In this document: positions 7,909-15,775 of the stretch, one piece after another
Numbering within the stretch: position 1 is the stretch's first letter
How the letters are laid out: each line of letters opens with the position of its first letter
Source: Pseudomonadota bacterium
Lineage (GTDB): Bacteria > Bdellovibrionota_C > UBA2361 > OMIW01
Assembly (NCBI GenBank): GCA_900299205.1
Contig: OMIW01000100.1
Span: 1-35,261, forward strand
DNA: 35,261 nt
Direction: 5' to 3'
Notes under the pieces: model-generated
What the model saw: the letters and a program-made list of their open reading frames with translations, nothing else
What the model was told of the DNA's origin: nothing
Databases searched by the model: none
Translations under genes and position numbers: made by a program

Positions 7909-9219
7909 GTGGTACCCCGACGATTGACCCGCTATATTTTCTCTGAGTGCTGGACCTTTTTCCTTCTTTGCCTCGTCGCATTCACGGGTGTTCTATTCAC
8001 CATTCGCATACTCAAGTTTTCCGCGCTCATAATCAATAAAGGCGTCGCTGTCAGCCAGGTCGGCTGGGTTTTCATCTCTGTCATACCCACATTCCTCGAG
8101 TTTGCCCTCCCTCTCTCCGCTCTTCTCGGCGTAATGCTTGCAGGAGCTCGGCTTTCAGGAGATTCAGAGATCGTAGTCCTGAGAGCGAGTGGGATCAGCA
8201 TCTTCCAACTTCTCCGCCCCCTCTTCTTGTTCTGCTTCATTATAATAATCATCGCCTCGTCAGTAACGTTCGTACTAAAACCTTGGGGCTATCAAACACT
8301 TGCAGAGACTCTTTTCGATATTGCTCGGAGTACCTCAACGGCGGGACTGGAAGCGGGGACCTTTAATCGGATCGGACCGCTTACCATCTACGCTGAGAAG
8401 ATCATCGACCGCACCGGCGAGCTCCAGGGGGTATTGATTGACGATCGACGTGGCGATGGGCAGAGAAAGATTATTTTTGCCAAAAATGGTCGAATCATCT
8501 CTCGCCCGAAGACTCGATCGATCACCTTCGATCTTTACGACGGCTCGATTCATGAGATGATCACGGGTGATTACCTCACAACTCGATTTCAAACAAATTC
8601 ACTTACTCTCAGTTCTGACGAACTCTCGGATCCAGGTGCAAAGCAGCGAGGAGCAGCTCCGCGAGAACTGAGCGTGAGAGAACTCCGGCTCGTGATTCCT
8701 CATTTTATCGAATTTGAAGACAGTCTTCGGCGCTCCCCTAACACGAATTTTACGTCCGAACCACTGCCTCCGGCGATTCAACAACATTTCAATGAGTCAT
8801 CGGTAGACTTGGGCATGGTAAGTAAAAAAAGGCGCCGTCTCGAGGTAGAACTCGAGCAACGGTGGTCAATGCCGTGTGCTGCCGCACTGCTCGGATTACT
8901 TGCCCTACCTCTGGGAATCCAACCACCTCGCGCACAACGCATGTGGGGTCTCGGATTATCGGTGGGAGTTGGTGTAGGCGTGTTTGTTCTCTATTACGGC
9001 TTCCTTTCGATGGGTCTCGCCCTCGTTGAGAGTGGCGTTGTTTCGTCTTTCATCGGGGTTTGGATCCCCAATTTTATTACCGCCGTAATCGCAGCCCTCC
9101 TTACCTTTCAAATTGGCACAGAGCGTTGGTCATCAATCGCCGACCTTGTTGGGGCAACGTCTCGAGTTTGGCGCCGATTTGTCGGAGCCATATCCCCATC
9201 ACGGAGGGAACAGCTATGA
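7909..9219 (+). CDS. lptF: LPS export permease LptF
   Basis: YjgP/YjgQ-family permease, 436 aa. With LptG it forms the membrane channel of the LptB2FG ABC transporter, which extracts LPS from the inner membrane and passes it to LptC. The layout fits: three N-terminal transmembrane helices (from ECWTFFLLCLVAFTGVLF to about residue 125), a periplasmic beta-jellyroll region (about 130-300), then three C-terminal helices. The motif ALPLSALLGVMLAGARLS is typical. It is about 70 aa longer than E. coli LptF, mainly in the periplasmic part. The start is GTG 7909 with GAGGAAGG upstream. The stop overlaps the lptG start by ATGA, implying coupled translation. Confidence 0.88.
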   Translation: MVPRRLTRYIFSECWTFFLLCLVAFTGVLFTIRILKFSALIINKGVAVSQVGWVFISVIPTFLEFALPLSALLGVMLAGARLSGDSEIVVLRASGISIFQLLRPLFLFCFIIIIIASSVTFVLKPWGYQTLAETLFDIARSTSTAGLEAGTFNRIGPLTIYAEKIIDRTGELQGVLIDDRRGDGQRKIIFAKNGRIISRPKTRSITFDLYDGSIHEMITGDYLTTRFQTNSLTLSSDELSDPGAKQRGAAPRELSVRELRLVIPHFIEFEDSLRRSPNTNFTSEPLPPAIQQHFNESSVDLGMVSKKRRRLEVELEQRWSMPCAAALLGLLALPLGIQPPRAQRMWGLGLSVGVGVGVFVLYYGFLSMGLALVESGVVSSFIGVWIPNFITAVIAALLTFQIGTERWSSIADLVGATSRVWRRFVGAISPSRREQL

Positions 9220-10334
9220 GGAGACAGGGGACAACAAGACGAGGTATCCTCAATCGATACATTCTTTCCAACCTCGCTGCGTTTTTCGGGATGGCGCTCG
9301 GAGTTCTCACAACTCTCTTCCTGATATTCGACTTCTTTGATCGGATTGATAACATTATCGGAGAGCGTTCCAATTTTCTCCTCATAATCGAATATTTTCT
9401 GCTGAAGGTACCGTACACCGTTGTGTTGATGATGCCAGTCGCCGTCCTCATAGGAACGTTGATGACGATTGGCCTTCTATCACGGAATGCGGAATTGACT
9501 GCAATGAGATCTGCCGGGATAACTATCGCTCAGGTCGCGCGCCCCATTATCGCTGTCGGTTTCCTGCTCAGCCTTGGTAGTCTCACATTAAACGAGATAG
9601 TTGTGCCCTATGCGAGTCGTCGTGCTCGAGAGATATACAACATTGATATCAAACAAAAACACTCAAATGGTGCCTACAGTCAGAACGACTTCTGGTGGCG
9701 CTCAGGGGACTCTTTTTACTCTGTAGGGGTATTTGACTCCCGAACAAGCACCCTCTCTGGATTCTCTCGTTTTGATATCGTTGATGGAATGGCAGTTAAT
9801 AGCCGCATCAATGCCGACACCGTCTCCTACCTTGATTCGCTTCTTGGCTGGACGATGCATCAAGTGACCGAGTATCGATTCGACCCGACTACTGGCTCTA
9901 CAAGCTCATCACGTCTAGCGCATCTTCCGCTACCAATAGATAAAGAGCCCGAGGATTTCTACTACACCGAGACCGATCCATCGACCATGAGCTATCGGTC
10001 TCTCCGTCACTTCATCTACGAACAACAAGCTAACGGGCTGAGCGTTGATTCATATTATGCGGACCTCTATGCCAAGTTCTCATTTCCCTTCATCTGCTTT
10101 ATTATGCCACTGATTATTATACCGTTCGCGCTGAGGCCGGCGCGTTCTGGCTCTATGGCATCAAGTATCTTAGCGGCTCTGTGCATCGGCTTTGGATACT
10201 ACGTCGTTCACTCATTCGCCATATCACTTGGTCGCGCGGAGTTCGTCCCCCCCCTTATAGCCGCATGGCTCGGCAACATCATCATGGGTGCCGTTGGAGT
10301 TATTTTGCTCGCAGGGAGTGAACAACCACTCTAA
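9216..10334 (+). CDS. lptG: LPS export permease LptG
   Basis: Second YjgP/YjgQ-family permease, 372 aa, normal length. The start at ATG 9216 was chosen because it overlaps the lptF stop (ATGA) and has GGAGGGA just upstream; a longer frame from 9060 has no support. Transmembrane helices occupy about 14-120 and 290-370 and flank a periplasmic domain. MMPVAVLIGTLMTIGLLSRN and a region near residue 90 with AMRSAGIT match the family. It partners LptF in LPS extraction from the inner membrane. The assignment F versus G rests on order and similarity, not on a diagnostic residue. The cognate ATPase lptB is not in the window. Confidence 0.87.
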   Translation: MRRQGTTRRGILNRYILSNLAAFFGMALGVLTTLFLIFDFFDRIDNIIGERSNFLLIIEYFLLKVPYTVVLMMPVAVLIGTLMTIGLLSRNAELTAMRSAGITIAQVARPIIAVGFLLSLGSLTLNEIVVPYASRRAREIYNIDIKQKHSNGAYSQNDFWWRSGDSFYSVGVFDSRTSTLSGFSRFDIVDGMAVNSRINADTVSYLDSLLGWTMHQVTEYRFDPTTGSTSSSRLAHLPLPIDKEPEDFYYTETDPSTMSYRSLRHFIYEQQANGLSVDSYYADLYAKFSFPFICFIMPLIIIPFALRPARSGSMASSILAALCIGFGYYVVHSFAISLGRAEFVPPLIAAWLGNIIMGAVGVILLAGSEQPL

Positions 10335-10440
10335 TAACCTTCTCTCCCGTTGGAGACATATCAGCCCCGATTCTCACGAGTTTTCATTCCCCAAGGTCTC
10401 TGACACCTCGAGTTCGTTATCCCCCTTGCATCAATTAAAA

Positions 10441-10485
10441 AAGGGGTCTGATACTATCCTCGACTTGGATAGTATCAGACCCCTT
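10441..10485. terminator. Bidirectional terminator between lptG and rpsI
   Basis: A perfect 19-bp inverted repeat (10441-10459 with 10467-10485) has a 7-nt loop. It is flanked by an A-run on the left (10437-10442) and a T-rich stretch on the right, so it can act in both directions. It sits between the convergent lptG and rpsI genes. Confidence 0.88.
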
Positions 10486-10560
10486 TCTCTAGTGCTCAAA
10501 TTCTCACACCAGAGCCAGAACCCTTATATTGAGCACCTGGCCATCGCCCGTAAACGATTA

Positions 10561-10956
10561 CTATCGCTTGGAGAACTGAGGGCGCTTTCGAGCTTTGTGC
10601 AATCCATATTTCTTACGCTCGACAACGCGCGAATCCCGTGTAAGAAAACCAGCCTTTCGCAGAGGTGCCTTATTGTCTTCTGAGCTTTTTACCAGTGCCC
10701 GGGAGATGGCATGTCGAGCTGCTCCGGCCTGTCCCGACAGACCACCGCCTGCGATATTAAGAATTATATCAAACTGTTCCGCGCCGCCGACAAGCTGGAG
10801 AGGCTGCTGAACGATCATCGTTGACGTCTCACGACCGAAGTACTCATTAAAGGGTTTCCCATTAACGAGAACCTGACCGGTACCGGGACGAAGGTAAGCC
10901 CGTGCCACCGCGCTTTTTCTCCTTCCTACTGCGTGAATTCCTGTTCCTTTAAACAT
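10561..10956 (-). CDS. rpsI: Ribosomal protein uS9
   Basis: 131 aa small-subunit protein. Hallmarks: [17 protein letters not shown] at the start, FNEYFGRET, the glycine loop [15 protein letters not shown], and the basic tail [18 protein letters not shown], which reaches the P-site tRNA. The start at ATG 10956 (MFKGTG) follows GAGGAAAGG; a longer frame would need a TTG at 10980. It is the second gene of the classical rplM-rpsI operon, about 150 nt after rplM. Confidence 0.95.
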   Translation of the reverse strand: MFKGTGIHAVGRRKSAVARAYLRPGTGQVLVNGKPFNEYFGRETSTMIVQQPLQLVGGAEQFDIILNIAGGGLSGQAGAARHAISRALVKSSEDNKAPLRKAGFLTRDSRVVERKKYGLHKARKRPQFSKR

Positions 10957-11108
10957 CCTTTCCTCGCTCCGCGTTGTCAACTGACCCGCTATTTATTTAC
11001 TTTGCGACTACTATATCCTTGGCCTTCCGGCCCGCCTTGTCTCTCACGGCAGGCTATCATTAAAAAAGGTCTGCCGAAACATCCCAGGACCTTTTCTGTG
11101 ATCATCGG

Positions 11109-11549
11109 CTACTTATAAACCGCTCGTACCTCAGGAGTCTGTGCCCCATGGCTATGATCTTCCCCTGCGAACACACGAAGCTTGCGCTCCAACTTATTAC
11201 CCAGTGGGCCATTTGGCAACATTCCTACCACTGCCCGACGTATCACTTCCTGGGGCTTACGCTGCATCAAATCCGAGGCCCGCACCTCTTTAATTCCCCC
11301 GACATACCCCGAATGCCAATAGTATTTCTTCTGGTTCAGCTTGCTGCCGGTGAAAACCGCCTTACTCGCGTTGATAACGACAACAAAATCTCCGCCGTCC
11401 TGATTCATGGTGAACTGCGGCTTATGCTTTCCTCGAAGAAGAAGTGCCACCTCAGACGCGACACGACCCACTGGTCGCGAGGCGGCGTCCACAACTATCC
11501 ACTTCCTTGACGCAAGCGCTTCCTGTTTTGTCTGGAAAAAAGTCTTCAT
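11109..11549 (-). CDS. rplM: Ribosomal protein uL13
   Basis: 146 aa, the usual length. Family motifs: KWIVVDAASRPVGRVASEVA near the start, DGGDFVVVINA, YYWHSGYVGG, AVVGMLPNGPLG and the C-terminal HSHGAQTPE. uL13 is an early assembly protein of the 50S subunit. It is followed by rpsI, as in most bacteria. The 256 nt upstream (11550-11805) hold no recognisable gene and probably contain the operon promoter, although I could not single one out. Confidence 0.95.
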   Translation of the reverse strand: MKTFFQTKQEALASRKWIVVDAASRPVGRVASEVALLLRGKHKPQFTMNQDGGDFVVVINASKAVFTGSKLNQKKYYWHSGYVGGIKEVRASDLMQRKPQEVIRRAVVGMLPNGPLGNKLERKLRVFAGEDHSHGAQTPEVRAVYK

Positions 11550-11805
11550 CTGGGCACCCTATCTCCCCATCACGTCACGATAATCTTGTCCGGCCCTTTA
11601 GCATTCGCCTGCTATCTGGTGCGCTCCTCCCCTCGGCCATTCGCGCTTTTTGGTATGCGCCCCCTACGACGGACCGCTGGAGCCCGGGGATCCCTTATAC
11701 CAATCGGATTCGAGCGCGTATTCTCTGCCATCTCGCGGTCGGCGTCAAGCCTAACTGAACGAAATTCGACCGATAAGTGCGCCTCATGCCCCCTCGCTTC
11801 CTCGG

Positions 11806-12336
11806 TTATCCGGTCGCAAGCTCGGAAAAAACCGCCGTTATGGTGTCTGACGAAAAACAGAGCGGCCGTGGCGAGGGTTGCCCGCGCGAGGTTGCAAGGG
11901 TCATGAGTGACCCGTGGAGTATCCCGAGAGAAGAGACAAGAGTCGCCACTCGCGACCGCAAGGTGGGGGCTGTCCCACCATCCCCCTGCACCTCATCAAT
12001 ACACATCTCTATCAATCCCTCGAGGCCGACTAATATCCCCCAGCTGTCGCCGAGAGCGAATATCGGATCGAAGTCATGGACTGAACTCGCATGTTCTTGC
12101 CAAAACGTACGGAGCCGCCCCACCTCGACCAAGGAGCCCGCTAATCCATCGGCGACCCATTTCTGAGTTCCTCGCTCAAGAAGTCTCTCACTAATCTCTT
12201 CCGCACTCAGCCGCCCCCCTTGTGATACAACACCAACCCGCGTTGCCCACCGATTCAAGCGCTCCGCTATGGCAATCTCATCAAGGATCCGACCTGTGCC
12301 CTGATCCGCCCCTAATGTTCCCATCTCCTCCCTCAT
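11806..12336 (-). CDS. Hypothetical protein
   Basis: 176 aa, not recognised, predicted soluble and mostly helical. It has no signal peptide or transmembrane helix. The start at ATG 12336 follows GAGGAG with a 4-nt spacer. Visible features are a conserved-looking helical region (SAEEISERLLERGTQKW), an aromatic stretch (LRTFWQEHASSVHDFDP) and a Gly/Ile-rich turn (GDSWGILVGLEGLIE). It lies between the sugar transferase and the rplM-rpsI operon on the same strand. The gene context does not suggest a role. Confidence 0.5.
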   Translation of the reverse strand: MREEMGTLGADQGTGRILDEIAIAERLNRWATRVGVVSQGGRLSAEEISERLLERGTQKWVADGLAGSLVEVGRLRTFWQEHASSVHDFDPIFALGDSWGILVGLEGLIEMCIDEVQGDGGTAPTLRSRVATLVSSLGILHGSLMTLATSRGQPSPRPLCFSSDTITAVFSELATG

Positions 12337-12434
12337 CGCTCTCCTCAGCTATGAAGCCTAATTCGGATTATTCCTAAAGCCGGGCCACACCGCGCACCCT
12401 CTTACCCGGAGAGGTTAAGCGGCGATCGCCTCAG

Positions 12435-13955
12435 TCACCGAGCCCCCGAGCCGAATAGCACTGCTGGTACCGTTCGCGCAAGGAGAGAAAAATCCCGACC
12501 AAGCGACCAATTATCGATGTACTCAAGGTCGAGCTGAACCCAGCTTTCAAAATCGGTAATATCGCTTCTCCCGCTAACCTGCCAGGTACACGTTAATCCG
12601 GGACGCATTGAGAGACGACGACGCTCACGCCTGTCATACAAACGCACCTCATGGGGAAGAGGGGGGCGCGGACCTACAAGGCTCATATCACCCCGAAAAA
12701 CATTCCAAAGCTGAGGCAACTCATCAAGGCTGTGCCGCCTAATCCAGCGTCCCACCTTTGTTACCCGTGGATCATTGGTCAGCTTGAACGCGGGTCCACT
12801 CATCTCGTTTTCCTCGCGCAAGGATGCTAATAGATCCTCTGCATTCGGATACATCGAGCGAAACTTGTAGAGGCTAAACAATCGACCGTTCAACCCAACT
12901 CGCTTCTGCTTAAAAAGAATCGGACCAGGCGAATCTCTCTGTATGGCATAAGCAATCCACACGCACAGAGGACTCATCAGCACGAGAGCTACTGCTGAAA
13001 CGAGAATATCAATAATCCGCTTCAACGAGAGATCCCAACGATCTCCTGGAGGAGTTTGGTAGTGAATCAGGGGCATCGAACCAAAATAGCTCAACTCTGA
13101 CCGGGTAACACCGAAGCTAAACAGATCAGCGACAAGAGTTGTCCTCACTCCCTGCTCGCTGCACCGGATCACCATCTCCTCAACTTCCTTCAACACCCCC
13201 GCATAATCCGCAAATAAGACTTCATCAACCGCCATCTCTGTTAGGAAATGGGTCAACGCTTCAACTCCGGCAACCACCTGACAATCATTAGAGATGAACC
13301 CTGATTCCAGCATCTGGGCACGGAATGCCATCTCCGCGCCCCCAACGTTGACTTTTTCGAGAGATGCTATCCCCCTCACCCGGATACCCAGCTCCGGTCG
13401 ACGCGCAACATCTCGTATTAACCGCGCCGCCTGGCTTCCAGAGCCACAAACCACCAGATTTCGAAAATTACGACCCTTTCCCCGCCAATATCTCAGAACG
13501 CGAAAAACGACCGATCGTTGTGCTAGCAATCCTATCGAAGCAACGCTGCAGTGAAGAAAAATGAATGCTCGACTCGGATCAAGCTTCAATACAAAGGCAA
13601 TAGTTCCGAGTGAAACGAATGCAGCGAAGGAGCTAACCACCGAAATGCGAAGGAGCCACCAAGGAGAACGAAGTCGCATACTTCCGTAAGCTCCTTGAGA
13701 TTCGAGAGAAAAAAGGTGCGAAGCCAGGGAGACAAGGAGAAGAACTACATAATCTTTCAGCGGCGCAATCGCTCGACTCGAGAAGGTCAGCTTTGTCGAA
13801 AAAAGGAAGCTCGGGACAAAAGTGCTCGGAAAAACATCCATCGCAAGTGGCAAAAGCCCACGAAGCCAGTGAGCCAGAACGAATGACCCAACAACAATCG
13901 CTGCGTCAAAACACCTTTCAATACGGGCAATTGACCGCCAATTCTCTTTTAACAT
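12435..13955 (-). CDS. Polyprenyl-phosphate sugar-1-phosphate transferase (WcaJ/PssY-like)
   Basis: Exopolysaccharide polyprenyl glycosylphosphotransferase, 506 aa from ATG 13955. It transfers a sugar-1-phosphate from a nucleotide sugar to undecaprenyl phosphate, the first step of a surface polysaccharide. Layout: four or five N-terminal transmembrane helices (about 10-150), a Rossmann-like CoA-binding-type domain (LVVCGSGSQAARLIRD), a further membrane anchor (IIDILVSAVALVLMSP), and the C-terminal catalytic domain with PILFKQKRVGLNG, YKFRSM, DELPQLWNV, SLVGPRPP and RPGLTCTWQVSGR. A longer frame from GTG 14012 is open, but MLKENWR is the usual family N-terminus. No other polysaccharide genes are adjacent. 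Confidence 0.88.
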   Translation of the reverse strand: MLKENWRSIARIERCFDAAIVVGSFVLAHWLRGLLPLAMDVFPSTFVPSFLFSTKLTFSSRAIAPLKDYVVLLLVSLASHLFSLESQGAYGSMRLRSPWWLLRISVVSSFAAFVSLGTIAFVLKLDPSRAFIFLHCSVASIGLLAQRSVVFRVLRYWRGKGRNFRNLVVCGSGSQAARLIRDVARRPELGIRVRGIASLEKVNVGGAEMAFRAQMLESGFISNDCQVVAGVEALTHFLTEMAVDEVLFADYAGVLKEVEEMVIRCSEQGVRTTLVADLFSFGVTRSELSYFGSMPLIHYQTPPGDRWDLSLKRIIDILVSAVALVLMSPLCVWIAYAIQRDSPGPILFKQKRVGLNGRLFSLYKFRSMYPNAEDLLASLREENEMSGPAFKLTNDPRVTKVGRWIRRHSLDELPQLWNVFRGDMSLVGPRPPLPHEVRLYDRRERRRLSMRPGLTCTWQVSGRSDITDFESWVQLDLEYIDNWSLGRDFSLLARTVPAVLFGSGAR

Positions 13956-14231
13956 CTCCTCACCGTTTCCTCGCCCTACCACCGAGCACCAATTGCGCCC
14001 GTTTAGGGGCACTTGAAGAACACAGAGGGAGAAACTCTCTTGAAACGAATAGCACCAAGCCCCCTCCTCTGCTCATCCTACAAAAGGTCTTATCCATTTT
14101 TTCCGCGACGCCCCTTCCTCCCCTCGAGCAAGGGCGAAAGGTTGGCAGCCCCCAAACTCATCGATTTTATAAACCTTGTTCCAGAGCAATGACCAACGAA
14201 CCTCACCGATTTTAGTAAGAGAGCCGGCTTG

Positions 14232-14609
14232 ATGCAAACTAAACCACCCTTTCAGAACGTCGATGATTACGCGACGGTGTGCGTTTGTTTCCATGAGCAT
14301 CTTATCAGCTACCTGTTTGCCGACCTCCTCGAGGCTCGAGGTGTACCCACCAAGATTGTTCGTAACCTCGACGACCCCTGCAATGTACCCCGTATTATTA
14401 CCGAACCCTCTTACTACGACTCACTCCCTCGTGAGCAGCAAGGTCGCTGTCTCATCGTTGGAACGATCGAATCGCTCGCTCCGTATGATGGTCGGGGAGC
14501 CCATACCCTCTCCCGCCCCCTCAGCGAGGATAAAATAAACTCAGCTCTCAAAATCCTGCTTACCAACCTTTCCTCAGAGCCCATCCCGCAACAGGCGCTG
14601 GATGAATAA
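14232..14609 (+). CDS. Receiver-like orphan protein
   Basis: 125 aa, divergent from the sugar transferase. The pattern resembles a degenerate response-regulator receiver. A first strand and helix (ATVCVCFHEHLISYLFADLL) take the place of the usual strand with paired acidic residues. A strand (RCLIVGT) follows, and the C-terminal LSRPLSEDKINSALKILL copies the K-P-x-x-x-x-x-L pattern of receiver alpha5, with Arg for Lys. The acidic pocket and phosphoacceptor Asp are not evident, so it would not be phosphorylated. It has no output domain. The start could be TTG 14229 or ATG 14232; the ATG is preferred. Function unknown. Confidence 0.55.
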   Translation: MQTKPPFQNVDDYATVCVCFHEHLISYLFADLLEARGVPTKIVRNLDDPCNVPRIITEPSYYDSLPREQQGRCLIVGTIESLAPYDGRGAHTLSRPLSEDKINSALKILLTNLSSEPIPQQALDE

Positions 14610-14782
14610 AGAGCTGTAAAATGTCGAATGGCAGAACCGACCACTTTTGATTGTCAATTCTAACCTATATCCGGACACCGATCTGCGCGCTAGGATACTA
14701 ATCATGGGCTTCATTCTTACCGTTTAGAGGAGCTCATTGGAGTCTCCTCTCGAGCTTCCCACCTTTACCGATAGGGAGTGCC

Positions 14783-15460
14783 ATGACGAAGTCGACAAAC
14801 CGTCTTTCCCAGTTCCTCAGCTGCGTTCTCAAAAATTCTCCCCACCTCACTGACCCTCGGGTGATTCAGGCGATGTCCGAGGTTGATCGGGCGCTATTTG
14901 TCCCCCCTCACCTCCGAAGTGCTGCTTACGATACGTCGGTAATTTCCCTTGATGGCTATACCCTTTCAGAACCGGGACTCGTCGGCTACATGATCCAATC
15001 CCTGGATCTTCACCCCTCTGACATAGTTCTCGACATCGGGAGTGGGAGTGGCTACCACGCTGCTGTCATGTCGCGACTCTGCCAGGCCGTCTATGGAGTT
15101 GAGGCGCTTCCCCACGCCGTTGAGCGTTCCCGCATTGCACTGAGAGCAGCGCTCTGCTCAAACGTGGAGATCCTCTGTGGCGATGGATGGGATGGATGGG
15201 AGGAGCATGCTCCCTACGACGCCGTAAACGTCGCGTGTGCGGCTGATCATCTTCCTCCCGCGATACTTGCCCAGATGAAAACAGGGGGCCGAATGATAAT
15301 TCCTCTCGGCACTCGCGACCCGCTGGGTAGGGAGCCTCAACAGCTATCGCTGGTCACTAAACAGGGAACTGCTCCCCTCGATAACCAATCCCTTCCTCCG
15401 CTCTCCCGTCAGGTCCTTACACCCGTGTATTTTGTACCAATGGTGCACCTACACCATTGA
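14783..15460 (+). CDS. pcm: Protein-L-isoaspartate O-methyltransferase family protein
   Basis: 225 aa. PCMT-family enzymes methylate isoaspartyl residues to repair aged proteins. Seen: the N-terminal block AMSEVDRALFVPP, ISLDGYTLSEPGLVGYMIQ (substrate side), the SAM motif VLDIGSGSGYHAAVMSRL, GVEALPHAVERS, and GGRMIIPLGTRDP near the end. The usual G-x-G-Q-T-I-S-x-P signature is modified to DGYTLSEP, so the specificity could differ from true Pcm. The start has GGGAG 5 nt upstream. It stands alone, followed by a 315-nt regulatory gap. Confidence 0.72.
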   Translation: MTKSTNRLSQFLSCVLKNSPHLTDPRVIQAMSEVDRALFVPPHLRSAAYDTSVISLDGYTLSEPGLVGYMIQSLDLHPSDIVLDIGSGSGYHAAVMSRLCQAVYGVEALPHAVERSRIALRAALCSNVEILCGDGWDGWEEHAPYDAVNVACAADHLPPAILAQMKTGGRMIIPLGTRDPLGREPQQLSLVTKQGTAPLDNQSLPPLSRQVLTPVYFVPMVHLHH

Positions 15461-15650
15461 GCGGAGGGACATGGCGAGAGTTCTCATAACCGAGCGTTTA
15501 ATTACTAGCCGCAGCTTTTTCGGTAAACAACCCTAAAGACCGTTGAGCCGTAGAGCGATGCCGGGATTCGGTGCGAGAAATGGTGACCGGCAAATAAATC
15601 GAATCCCCGCAGCAACGAAGCCCGTTAACAGTCCACGAAATAACCAGAGA

Positions 15651-15679
15651 GAGACATCGGAACGTGTGCGGGGTATACT
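15651..15679 (+). promoter_or_regulatory. Candidate promoter of the pheA-like gene
   Basis: GAGACA (15651-15656, four of six -35 consensus bases) and TATACT (15674-15679) are separated by 17 bp. Transcription from here would give an about 90-nt leader that begins with two hairpins. Confidence 0.45.
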
Positions 15680-15688
15680 ACATCACGT

Positions 15689-15751
15689 GCAGAGGGACTG
15701 AGTCTGCCTTCGGTCCTCTGCTATGTTCCAGCTGGTGCCACCTGAGGCACC
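15689..15751 (+). promoter_or_regulatory. Two tandem hairpins in the pheA-like leader
   Basis: Hairpin 1 (15689-15721) pairs GCAGAGG-AC with GTCCTCTGC, with one bulged G. Hairpin 2 (15734-15751) pairs GGTGCC with GGCACC across a 6-nt loop. Neither is followed by a T-run, and no Phe-rich leader peptide is visible, so a classical attenuator is not supported. The rest of the 315-nt gap after pcm holds nothing else that I can identify. Confidence 0.4.
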
Positions 15752-15775
15752 TATCCAAGACTCACGGTAAAGAAA

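Noticed and set aside
9060-9215. Longer N-terminus for LptG
   Set aside because: It would lie inside the lptF transmembrane region. The ATGA overlap and GGAGGGA at 9216 fit the family start.
11640-11725. Possible tRNA in the rplM upstream gap (a TTCGA-like loop)
   Set aside because: The flanking bases do not form a T-stem or acceptor stem on either strand.
12421-12430. Palindrome GGCGATCGCC
   Set aside because: A single 10-bp palindrome; no sign that it is iterated or placed at a promoter.
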